Below are positions 34,881-41,789 of a DNA stretch of 41,789 bases, in pieces; position 1 is the first letter of the stretch; each line of letters opens with the position of its first letter. Under the pieces are notes generated by a model. It did no database searches and was not told where the DNA came from. It was given only the letters and a program-made list of their open reading frames with translations. Made by a program: the position numbers and the translations under genes. This stretch comes from Paracoccaceae bacterium (GTDB taxonomy: Bacteria > Pseudomonadota > Alphaproteobacteria > Rhodobacterales > Rhodobacteraceae): contig REDZ01000069.1 of NCBI GenBank assembly GCA_007695345.1, positions 1-41,789 of the forward strand, given 5' to 3'.

Positions 34881-34974
34881 GGGGCCTCGGCGTTGCAGGG
34901 TTACGCTGTTTTAACGCGGATTTGCTAGCCAAGGCTTAACAGAGCGATGCCGCGCCAGAGGATACTATCCAGCC

Positions 34975-36180
34975 ATGCCAGCCGATTCGGTCGTCAAACC
35001 CCATCCCACCCTGCTGCGCGGTGCAGCGGGCAAAGCAGGCTACATCGCCCCGCCCGCCGTGTCGCCCGCGCCGCCGGTCGCGCAAAGCCGCGGGATGCTG
35101 GCCTCGCTCGTGGTGATGGTGGTCGTGCCGCTTCTGGTGGTGGCGGGCTATCTGTGGGCGGTGGCGCAGGATCAATACGCCTCGCGCGCGGGGTTCACCA
35201 TCCGGCAGGATGACAGCGCCAGCGCATCCGACCTGCTGGGCGGGATGTCGCAGCTTCTGGGCGGGGGCGGTGCGGGACATGCCGATCTTCTGTTCGAATA
35301 TCTGCGCAGTCAGGAACTTGTCCTGCGGCTGGATGACCAGCTCGACCTGCGCGCGCATTACAGCACGCACTGGCCGCGCGATCCGGTCTTTGCGCTGCCG
35401 CCTGATGGCTCGACCGACCAGCTGGTGCGCTTCTGGCATCGCGTGCTGCGCGTGTCCTTTGATCGCAATACCGGGCTCTTGCTGGTCGAGGCGCGCGCCA
35501 ACACCCCGGACTATGCCCGCGATCTGGTCAGCGCGCTGGTCGCGGAATCCGAGCGGATGATCAACCAGTTGAACGCGCAATCCCGGCGCGACCGGATGCA
35601 ACTGGCCGAGGGCGATCTGGCGCTGTCCATCGACCGGCTGCGCCGCGCGCGTGAGGATCTGGCCGCATTTCGCGCGCGCACCCGCATTCTGGACCCCGAT
35701 GCCGATATTCAGGGCCGGATGGGGGTGCTGAACAACCTGCAGGGCCAGCTTGCCCAGCATCTGGTCGAGCATGACCTGCTGGCACAGACCACAGCGGCCA
35801 CCGATCCGCGCCTGCGTCAGTCCGAACGCCGGGTCGAGGTGATCCGCGATCGTATCCGTCAAGAGCGCGTGGCCCTCTCACGCGAGGATGCGGGGCAGGG
35901 CGATTCCGATTACCCGCGCCTGATCGCGCAATATGAGGCGCTGGTGGTCGAACAGGAGATTGCGCAGCGCGGCTATGGCGCGGCGCAACAGGCGCTGGAC
36001 CTTGCGCGCGCCAATGCCGAACGCCAGAGCCTGTATATCGCGCAATTCATCCCGCCCACGCTGACGCAGGACGCGGCATACCCTGAACGGACGCTGCTGA
36101 CCGGGCTGACCGGGCTGTTTGCGCTGATGCTCTGGGCCTTTGGCGTGCTCGGATACCTTTCGCTGCGCGACAGGACGTAG
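34975..36180 (+). CDS. Capsule polysaccharide export inner-membrane protein (KpsE/RkpR family)
   Basis: This 401-residue polysaccharide co-polymerase-type protein spans the periplasm and links the ABC transporter to an outer-membrane channel. One membrane segment lies near residues 41-63 (MLASLVVMVVVPLLVVAGYL) and another near the C-terminus (LLTGLTGLFALMLWAFGVLG). Between them is a large periplasmic part with long helices (SIDRLRRAREDLAAFRARTR, RQSERRVEVIRDRIRQERVA). YASRAGFTIRQDD after the first segment is the usual family start. The stop is 3 bp before the kpsT-like gene. No matching OPX/KpsD gene occurs in the window. Confidence 0.88.
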   Translation: MPADSVVKPHPTLLRGAAGKAGYIAPPAVSPAPPVAQSRGMLASLVVMVVVPLLVVAGYLWAVAQDQYASRAGFTIRQDDSASASDLLGGMSQLLGGGGAGHADLLFEYLRSQELVLRLDDQLDLRAHYSTHWPRDPVFALPPDGSTDQLVRFWHRVLRVSFDRNTGLLLVEARANTPDYARDLVSALVAESERMINQLNAQSRRDRMQLAEGDLALSIDRLRRAREDLAAFRARTRILDPDADIQGRMGVLNNLQGQLAQHLVEHDLLAQTTAATDPRLRQSERRVEVIRDRIRQERVALSREDAGQGDSDYPRLIAQYEALVVEQEIAQRGYGAAQQALDLARANAERQSLYIAQFIPPTLTQDAAYPERTLLTGLTGLFALMLWAFGVLGYLSLRDRT

Positions 36181-36183
36181 GCG

Positions 36184-36882
36184 ATGGTCATGCATGCGCG
36201 CAATATCAGGGCCGAGCCGCCGATCCTGGAAATTCAGGATGTGGTCAAGGGCTACTGGCTGCACGGGGACTGGCGCCCGGTGATCCGTGGGCTGAGCATG
36301 ACGCTGAAACGGGGGCAGGCGCTGGGGCTATTGGGCAGCAATGGCGCGGGCAAGACAACGCTGCTCGATCTTGTCGCCGGGCGCCAGCGCCCTGATGCGG
36401 GGCGCGTGCTGCGCCATGGCAGCGTGTCCTTTCCGGTGGGTTTTGCGGCAGGGTTTCACCGCGATCTGAGCGGGGCGCAGAACATCCGCTTTCTCGCGCG
36501 GATTTATGGCGCCGATCCGCAGGCGCTGGTGGATTTCGTCGCCGATTTCGCGGAGATCGGCGCCCTGTATCATGCGCCGATGCGCAGCTATTCCGCCGGA
36601 ATGCGCGCGCGGCTGGGATTCGGGGCCTCGTTGGGGCTGCCGTTCGACCTGTATCTGGTGGATGAGGCGACAGCGGTGGGTGACGGTGCCTTTCGCCGCA
36701 AGAGCAAGGCGCTGTTTCGCGCCCGAATGCGCGCATCAAGCGGGATCATGGTCAGCCACAACCTGCGCGAATTGCGCAAGTTCTGCGATGCCGGGTTGGT
36801 GCTGCATCGCGGGCAGATACAGTATTTCGACCGGATCGAGGATGCGATCGCCGCGCATGAAACCCTCTGCGGACAGGGCTAG
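36184..36882 (+). CDS. Polysaccharide ABC transporter ATPase (KpsT/Wzt family)
   Basis: This 232-residue ATPase energises export together with the KpsM-like permease. Walker A is LGLLGSNGAGKTTLLDLVAG; the Q-loop region is SVSFPVGFAAGFHRDLSGAQ; the signature is degenerate (MRSYSAGMRARLGFG), as usual for KpsT; Walker B is LYLVDEATAVGDGAFRRKS, and the switch histidine is in GIMVSHNLRELR. It lacks the C-terminal carbohydrate-binding extension of some Wzt proteins, fitting the capsule-type (KpsT/RkpS) branch. It lies 3 bp after kpsE and 4 bp before the GT4 gene, so all are in one operon. Confidence 0.9.
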   Translation: MVMHARNIRAEPPILEIQDVVKGYWLHGDWRPVIRGLSMTLKRGQALGLLGSNGAGKTTLLDLVAGRQRPDAGRVLRHGSVSFPVGFAAGFHRDLSGAQNIRFLARIYGADPQALVDFVADFAEIGALYHAPMRSYSAGMRARLGFGASLGLPFDLYLVDEATAVGDGAFRRKSKALFRARMRASSGIMVSHNLRELRKFCDAGLVLHRGQIQYFDRIEDAIAAHETLCGQG

Positions 36883-36886
36883 GGCG

Positions 36887-38410
36887 ATGCGTGTGTTGCA
36901 CTATAACTGGGCCGACCCGGATGATACCGCGGGGCGCGGCGGCGGTGTGCGGCATTACATGCAAGGGCTGATCCGTGCACTGGCACAGCGACCGGGGTGC
37001 CGTGTGAACACGCTCTCTTCCGGGCTGGCGCATGACCTGCGCGCGCGCGCGCCGCGTTGGCGGCACGTGCGGGACGCGCATTTCGAGATCGTGAATGCCC
37101 GCCCGCTGGCCCCCTCGCAGGCGGATTTCGCCAGCCCCGCCCAGATCAGCCACCCGCCGACCGAGGCCGCCTTTCGCGATTTCCTGCGCCAGACCGGCCC
37201 CTATGACATCGTGCATTTTCACACGCTGGAGGGGCTGCCCGCGCAGGTGCTGGAAATCGCGGCGGAACATGCGCGCGTTGCCTTCAGCCTGCACAACTAC
37301 CACACGCTTTGCGCGCAGGTGAATCTGTGGCGGCAGGAACGCACGCATTGCCGCGATTTCGCCAATGGCCAGCACTGCCGCACCTGCCTGCCGCTGATGC
37401 CGGACCCGCGCGCGGTGCGCCGTGCCTATCAGCTAGAGACATGTCTGGCGCGGCTGGGGCCGGGACCGGGGCGCTGGGCCTGCGATCGGGTGCTGAGGCC
37501 GCTGTTGCGCCGGGGCTGGCGCATGGCAAGGCGGCTGGCGCGGCGGCGCGGCGATGCGGCCGCGCCGCCTGCACTGCTGGATCACGCGCAGCGCCGCGCG
37601 CGGATCGTGGGGTTGGTCAATGCGCATTGCGCACGCGTCCTTGCCGTGTCCGAACGCACACGCGCGATTGCGCTGGCGCATGGCATGGCGCGGGTGCAGA
37701 CGCTCTATATCGGCACGGATCAGGCCCGCAAATGGGCGCGCAGCACGCCCCGGAAATGGCCCGCGCGTTTCACCGCTGAGCGGCCCCTGCGCCTGACCTA
37801 TCTGGGCTATATGCGTCGCGACAAGGGGTTCGCCTTTCTGCTGGGGGCGCTGGCCGATCTGCCCATGCCGCTGGCGCAGCGCATCCATCTGACTGTCGCG
37901 GCCCACCAGGGCGACGCGCGGATGATGGCACAGATGGACGCCCTGCGCGGCCATCTGGCGGGGCTGCGCTGGTGCGATGGCTACACGCATTCGGGGCTGG
38001 ACGTCCTGCTGGCGGATACTGATCTGGGGGTGGTGCCGCCCCTGTGGCAGGACAATCTGCCCCAGACCGCGCTGGAAATGCATGCCCGCCACATCCCGAT
38101 CCTGACCTCGGATCGCGGTGGCGCGTCGGAACTTGGCGGCAGCGATGCGCTGGTCTTTCGCGCGGGCGACAGCGCGGGTTTTGCCGCGCGGCTGGCGCAG
38201 GTGCTGGACGGGCAGGTATGCCTTCAACGCTACTGGGCGCAGGCGCGGGCGCCGCAGGATATGGCGCGCCACGCCGACGCGTTGGCACACCATTACACAA
38301 CCATGCTGCAGGAGGGGGAGGATGAAAGCGCTGATCCATATCGGCATTCCGAAATCGGGGACATCGTCGATCCAGGCGTTTCTCGCCGGCAATCGCGCCG
38401 CGCTGTCTGA
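36887..38410 (+). CDS. Family 4-like glycosyltransferase
   Basis: This 507-residue GT-B-type glycosyltransferase begins MRVLHYNWADPDDTAGRGGG, with GGGVRHYMQGLIRAL as the acceptor-side glycine motif and YDIVHFHTLEGLPAQVLEIA as the family block. A cysteine-rich insert (CRDFANGQHCRTCLPL) with neighbouring basic residues is unusual. The donor-binding half starts near LRLTYLGYMRRDKGFAFLLG and includes LADTDLGVVPPLWQDNLPQT and the ALEMHARHIPILTSDRGGAS region. The last ~30 residues are encoded over the start of the sulfotransferase gene in another frame (89-bp overlap) and look like an added tail. It sits between the export ATPase and the sulfotransferase. Confidence 0.85.
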   Translation: MRVLHYNWADPDDTAGRGGGVRHYMQGLIRALAQRPGCRVNTLSSGLAHDLRARAPRWRHVRDAHFEIVNARPLAPSQADFASPAQISHPPTEAAFRDFLRQTGPYDIVHFHTLEGLPAQVLEIAAEHARVAFSLHNYHTLCAQVNLWRQERTHCRDFANGQHCRTCLPLMPDPRAVRRAYQLETCLARLGPGPGRWACDRVLRPLLRRGWRMARRLARRRGDAAAPPALLDHAQRRARIVGLVNAHCARVLAVSERTRAIALAHGMARVQTLYIGTDQARKWARSTPRKWPARFTAERPLRLTYLGYMRRDKGFAFLLGALADLPMPLAQRIHLTVAAHQGDARMMAQMDALRGHLAGLRWCDGYTHSGLDVLLADTDLGVVPPLWQDNLPQTALEMHARHIPILTSDRGGASELGGSDALVFRAGDSAGFAARLAQVLDGQVCLQRYWAQARAPQDMARHADALAHHYTTMLQEGEDESADPYRHSEIGDIVDPGVSRRQSRRAV

Positions 38411-39242
38411 TCAGGGGGTGCTTTACGCACCTTTCAACCCGGAATTCGGCAGCCAGTATGAACTGCCGGTCACGGCGCTGGGGGCCTGCGGCGCGCAGGT
38501 CGGCCCGGAACTGGAGCGGCGTCGCCTGGGGTTCCGCGGCCCTGAGGATCAGCGCAGCTATATCCGCCGCTACACAGACTGGCTGGACGGTCTGCTGCGC
38601 GATACGGACCTGCCGCGCTTTGTCGGCTCGAGCGAGCATATCCATGCCTGGCTGACCACGCCCGAGCGGATTGCGGCGCTCGACCGCTTTCTGACCGCGC
38701 GGTTTTCCCATGTGCAGTATCTCGTCTATTTGCGCCCGCAGGAGGAATTGCTGACCAGCAGCTATTCCGAGGCCGTGCGCCGAGGCGCGACTCATGATTT
38801 CGCGGCCCATCTGGCGGCGCGTGCGCGGCTGGACCTGTGGCGCGGGGTGAAGCCCTGGGTGGAGGGCGTGGGGCGGGCGCGGCTGCATGTCCGGCTGATG
38901 GTGCCCGATGCGCTTGAAGGGGGCGACCTGCTGGCCGATTTCAGCGCTGCTGCCGGGATAGAGGCGGGGGGGCTTGCGCGCCCGGCGCGCGCGAACACGG
39001 CGCTCTCAGTCGGGGAGATCGCGCTACGGCGGCGGCTGAACAGGGTGTTGCCGGTGCACACGCAATCGGGCCGGGCGCATCCGCTGCACCGCATGGCACT
39101 GCGCTGCCTGTCGCCGCTGGTGCGGGACAGGGCCCGTCTGCACCTGAACCCCGCGCAACTGGCGCAGGTGCGCGCGTGCAATGCGGCCAGCAATGAAAAG
39201 CTGCGCAAGCGGTTTTTCTGGACGCGGCCTGCGTTGTTCTAA
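38322..39242 (+). CDS. Sulfotransferase family protein
   Basis: This predicted PAPS-dependent sulfotransferase of about 306 residues is cytoplasmic. The 5'-phosphosulfate-binding loop is HIGIPKSGTSSIQAFLAGNR at the N-terminus, and the 3'-phosphate-binding region is VQYLVYLRPQEELLTSSYSE near residues 128-147. FVGSSEHIHAWLTTPERIAA lies between them. The ATG at 38322 follows a strong GGAGGGGGAGG ribosome site inside the glycosyltransferase gene. In this export locus the likeliest substrate is the nascent polysaccharide, so the exported glycan may be sulfated; that is inference. It converges on the next gene with 6 bp between. Confidence 0.82.
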   Translation: MKALIHIGIPKSGTSSIQAFLAGNRAALSDQGVLYAPFNPEFGSQYELPVTALGACGAQVGPELERRRLGFRGPEDQRSYIRRYTDWLDGLLRDTDLPRFVGSSEHIHAWLTTPERIAALDRFLTARFSHVQYLVYLRPQEELLTSSYSEAVRRGATHDFAAHLAARARLDLWRGVKPWVEGVGRARLHVRLMVPDALEGGDLLADFSAAAGIEAGGLARPARANTALSVGEIALRRRLNRVLPVHTQSGRAHPLHRMALRCLSPLVRDRARLHLNPAQLAQVRACNAASNEKLRKRFFWTRPALF

Positions 39243-39248
39243 CGGCTC

Positions 39249-40901
39249 TCAGCCCCGCAATCCGGCCAGAGCGGCGGCCAGATAGGGGCCGATATGCGGG
39301 CCCAGCCGGGTGCGCGGCAGCCCGGCGCGCCACCGGGCAAACCCTGCCTGCAGCGCAATCTTGTAGCGCAGGGGGCGGGTGGCGGCGGCAGCAAGCTGGC
39401 ATTGCGCCAGATGCGCGAAGACGCGCGCCCGGTCGTCCGGTGGCAGGCTGCGCTGCGCCCCAAGCGACCGGGCCAGCCGGGCAAGGGGCTCTGCCGGTCG
39501 CGGGACGAGGGTCATCAACGGCTGCGCCGCGATGCGGGCGCTGCCCAGGGCGGTCATGCGCGCGGCCAGCAGGGCGGCGGCGATGCGCGGCGGAAGGGCC
39601 AGGCTTTCCACGCAAGGGATCGCGCGGCGGCGCAGGATCAGCCCGGACAGATCGGCGGCGATCAGCGGCGTGGCGCCCGGCATGGCGATCCCGCTGTCAC
39701 AGCCATGCCGGGCGCCTGCCTGCCTGCAGGCCGTGACGATCAGCGCGTCAGCCTTGTCGCGCACAGAATACAGGCATCTCGCGGCCCAGTCCGGGGCCGG
39801 GCAGTCGCCCGGTTGCACGATCGCGACCCATTCGCTCGCAGCCTCGGTTGCGTGGGACAGTCCGGCATCGGGCGGGCCTTCGATCACCTCGGCCAATGGC
39901 AGGGTTTGCGCCTGCAGGGCTGTGCGTGTGGCATCCGTCAGCGGGCCTGCGACGATCACGCTCAGGCGCATCTGCGGGTCCAGCATGGGGGCAGGTCCGG
40001 GCGTGATGTCGGGGGTGGGGCGCCAGCGCCATCGCTCTTGCACGAACAGGGCGTGCGCTTGCTGCAGGAACGCCGTGCGCAGCGACGGGTCCGTGATGCG
40101 GGCCAGCCTCTCATCAACCGCGCGGGTGGCCAGCCGCGACAGCCCTTCGCGTTGCCGGGTCAGGCCTGTGGCGCGCACCGTTCCGGCCACTTCGCGCAGC
40201 CGGTCGAGATGCTGGAACGCTTCGCCATCGCCGCGCGCCGTAATCTGGCCCGCGCGCCCCTGGCGGTAGTGATACAGCAGCTGCGGCAGATAGCGGATAC
40301 GCCGTGCGCGGCAGGCCAGGTGCCAGTAGAACGGATGATCCTCATACAGCGCGCCGGGGCGAAACCGCGTGGTGCCGATAAAATCGCGCCGATAGAGCTT
40401 GTTCCAGACCGAGGGGAAGAGCCCGGCCACATCGCAGGCATCCCAGAGGGGCAGCCAGCGCGGCCCGCCTTGCGGGACGGGCGCGCCATGGATGGCGGAA
40501 TGCGGGACATGTTCCGCCCCGACCAGCGTGAGGGCACAGGCCGTCCAGGGGCTGGCGTGTGCGGTCAGTTCGCGGTGATGCGTGCGCAGGAAATCGGGCG
40601 CATAGCTGTCATCGCCGTCCAGAAAGGCGATGCAGGCCCCGCGCGCCCGGTCCAGCCCGATATTGCGCGCGACTGACAGCCCTGCCGGGGGCGTGGCGAT
40701 CAGCGTGAACCGGTTGTCGCCCGCAATCGCGCGCTGCGCGGCGGCGCGTGTGCCGTCGCTGGAGCCATCGTCAATGACCAGCGCCTCGAACGCCGGGAAG
40801 CTTTGTGCGCGCAGCGAGGCGATGGCCGTGCCGATCTGCCCTTCCAGATTGCGGCAGGGCAGGATCACCGTGATCGCGGGCGTTTCAAGCGCTGTGGCCA
40901 T
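39249..40901 (-). CDS. Family 2 glycosyltransferase with a degenerate second GT-A-like region
   Basis: In this 550-residue protein, residues 1-~240 are an ordinary GT2 domain (ITVILPCRNLEGQIGTAIAS, FEALVIDDGSSDGTRAAAQR, AGLSVARNIGLDRARGACIA, DxD in FLDGDDSYAPDF, then WNKLYRRDFIGTTRF and ALYEDHPFYW). After a helical linker, residues ~311-400 resemble a second GT-A start: MRLSVIVAGPLTDATRTALQ, AQTLPLAEVIEGPPDAGLSH, SEWVAIVQPGDCPAPDWAAR. There the DxD is replaced by PGD, so it is probably non-catalytic. The start has AAGGA nearby. It faces the sulfotransferase gene and belongs by context to the same polysaccharide locus. Confidence 0.85.
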   Translation of the reverse strand: MATALETPAITVILPCRNLEGQIGTAIASLRAQSFPAFEALVIDDGSSDGTRAAAQRAIAGDNRFTLIATPPAGLSVARNIGLDRARGACIAFLDGDDSYAPDFLRTHHRELTAHASPWTACALTLVGAEHVPHSAIHGAPVPQGGPRWLPLWDACDVAGLFPSVWNKLYRRDFIGTTRFRPGALYEDHPFYWHLACRARRIRYLPQLLYHYRQGRAGQITARGDGEAFQHLDRLREVAGTVRATGLTRQREGLSRLATRAVDERLARITDPSLRTAFLQQAHALFVQERWRWRPTPDITPGPAPMLDPQMRLSVIVAGPLTDATRTALQAQTLPLAEVIEGPPDAGLSHATEAASEWVAIVQPGDCPAPDWAARCLYSVRDKADALIVTACRQAGARHGCDSGIAMPGATPLIAADLSGLILRRRAIPCVESLALPPRIAAALLAARMTALGSARIAAQPLMTLVPRPAEPLARLARSLGAQRSLPPDDRARVFAHLAQCQLAAAATRPLRYKIALQAGFARWRAGLPRTRLGPHIGPYLAAALAGLRG

Positions 40902-41064
40902 GGCGTTCCTTCGGACCTTTCATCTGGTCCAGACTGACGCGGCTGGCTGAACATCGGGTTAACCTTGTGGCTTTGGCGCTGCCTCTATTTTGGGCAACGT
41001 CCTCGCCCGCGCTTTACATTCCCTACGGACCCGTCTTTGATGAAGAAAAATTGGGAGGTCGCCG

Positions 41065-41789
41065 ATGCCGGACACCTTTTTCAACGAAATGTATGATGCC
41101 AAGGGGTTGCGCGCACCTTACCAGATGCTCGAAGGCTGGTATCAGAACATGCCCAGCGAGTTCCGCGCCTTCAAGCAGGCTGAAGCCGAAGGGCTGTTTC
41201 GCCGCTTTGGCATCACATTCGCTGTTTATGGCGAAGGGGGTGACCCGGACCGTCTGATCCCGTTCGACATGTTTCCGCGCGTCTTTGCCGCGGATGAATG
41301 GCGCAGGCTGGAGCGCGGGATCAAGCAGCGCGCCCGCGCGCTCAATGCCTTCCTCTCCGATGTCTATGACCGCGGAGAGATCATCCGCGCGGGCCGTATC
41401 CCCGCTGATCTGGTCTATCGCAATGAGGCCTACGAGATTCCCGTTGCCGGGTTCCGCCCGCCGCTGGGGGTGTTCAGCCATATCGTGGGGATCGATCTGG
41501 TGCGCACGGGCGCGGATCAGTTCTATGTACTGGAAGACAATTGCCGCACGCCGTCGGGCGTGTCCTACATGCTGGAAAACCGCGAGGTGATGATGCGGAT
41601 GTTCCCGCATCTGTTTCAGGAAAACCGCGTGGCGCCGGTGGACAATTATGCGCGTTTGCTGAAACGCACGCTCGCCTCTGTCGCGCCGGCGAAATGCGAT
41701 GGCGAACCCAATATCGTGATCCTGACACCGGGGCATTTCAATTCCGCCTATTACGAGCACAGCTTTCTCGCCGATCTGATGGGGGTGGA
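41065..41789 (+). CDS. Circularly permuted ATP-grasp family protein, N-terminal part (cut by window end)
   Basis: The open frame runs from ATG 41065, with GGGAGG six bases upstream, to the end of the window without a stop. The first 241 residues match the circularly permuted ATP-grasp / DUF404-type family: FFNEMYDAKGLRAPYQMLEG, IPFDMFPRVFAADEWRRLER, GIKQRARALNAFLSDVYDRG, GIDLVRTGADQFYVLEDNCR and TPSGVSYMLENREVM. These proteins, usually about 470 residues and often encoded with an alpha-E domain protein and a transglutaminase-like protein, are thought to form amide bonds on an unknown substrate. The neighbours that would confirm this lie outside the window. Confidence 0.87.
   Translation, partial: MPDTFFNEMYDAKGLRAPYQMLEGWYQNMPSEFRAFKQAEAEGLFRRFGITFAVYGEGGDPDRLIPFDMFPRVFAADEWRRLERGIKQRARALNAFLSDVYDRGEIIRAGRIPADLVYRNEAYEIPVAGFRPPLGVFSHIVGIDLVRTGADQFYVLEDNCRTPSGVSYMLENREVMMRMFPHLFQENRVAPVDNYARLLKRTLASVAPAKCDGEPNIVILTPGHFNSAYYEHSFLADLMGV

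Noticed and set aside
34881-34974. TTAA-type half-sites between the kpsM- and kpsE-like genes, considered as CtrA boxes
   Set aside because: The spacing (TTAC-N6-TTAA) does not fit the TTAA-N7-TTAA consensus, and a single imperfect match is not enough.
1-41789. Mobile elements, CRISPR arrays, tRNA or rRNA genes, secretion or defence systems
   Set aside because: No transposase or integrase motif, no regular repeat-spacer array, no tRNA cloverleaf and no recognisable defence gene was seen. The only tandem array is the coding RTX repeat.

Overview
This is a GC-rich chromosomal window from an alphaproteobacterium, almost certainly of the family Rhodobacteraceae. The evidence is the gene content and local gene orders: serC and serB back to back, a ChpT phosphotransferase, short alphaproteobacterial ProS, a Rhodobacter-type PmtA, olsB-olsA ornithine-lipid genes, xdhABC-guaD, and zapA followed by a 6S-RNA-like sequence. 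Species identity cannot be read from the sequence alone. No tRNA, rRNA, CRISPR array, transposase or integrase was seen.

Layout. 1-4085: serC (minus, cut by the window edge and interrupted by an in-frame stop), serB, an M20 amidohydrolase, a small glycine-zipper lipoprotein, chpT and a DUF3553 protein. 4137-8613: olsB-olsA, an OmpA-domain envelope protein and a DUF3422 membrane protein. 8709-11785 (minus): an ABC exporter, pmtA and an IscA/ErpA-type Fe-S protein, then dgt (plus) and a Cys/Met-metabolism PLP enzyme (plus). 14424-15240: the decayed remains of a sugar (frc-like) operon, a 3' fragment of frcA and a frameshifted frcK-like kinase. 15336-18471 (minus): tctB-tctA-tctC tricarboxylate transporter. 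18963-23135 (minus): hemerythrin-domain protein, proS and transketolase. 23395-24268: coiled-coil protein and zapA, then a probable 6S RNA. 24413-30314 (minus): xdhA-xdhB-xdhC-guaD purine catabolism operon with a palindromic operator candidate just upstream. 30464-32917 (minus): a large RTX protein. 33045-40901: a polysaccharide synthesis and export locus (GT2, KpsM-, KpsE- and KpsT-like proteins, GT4, sulfotransferase, second GT2). From 41065 to the end: the start of a circularly permuted ATP-grasp gene.

How the genes work together. OlsB/OlsA (ornithine lipid) and PmtA (phosphatidylcholine) are three membrane-lipid enzymes within 7 kb. The xdh-guaD operon converts guanine to xanthine and on to urate. 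The kps-like genes form an ABC-type export route for a polysaccharide that may be sulfated, although no outer-membrane OPX/KpsD gene, KpsC or KpsS is visible here. The RTX protein next door is a plausible type I-secreted surface or matrix protein.

The most notable observations are the nonsense codon in serC, the frcAK relic with a lost Walker A lysine, two strong palindromic operator candidates (upstream of pmtA and xdhA), a 24-bp perfect inverted repeat between two convergent genes, a six-repeat tryptophan superperiod in the RTX array, and a degenerate second GT-A-like region in the last glycosyltransferase. I did not find a convincing wholly new system. The nearest candidate is the sulfotransferase-containing export locus with its RTX neighbour.
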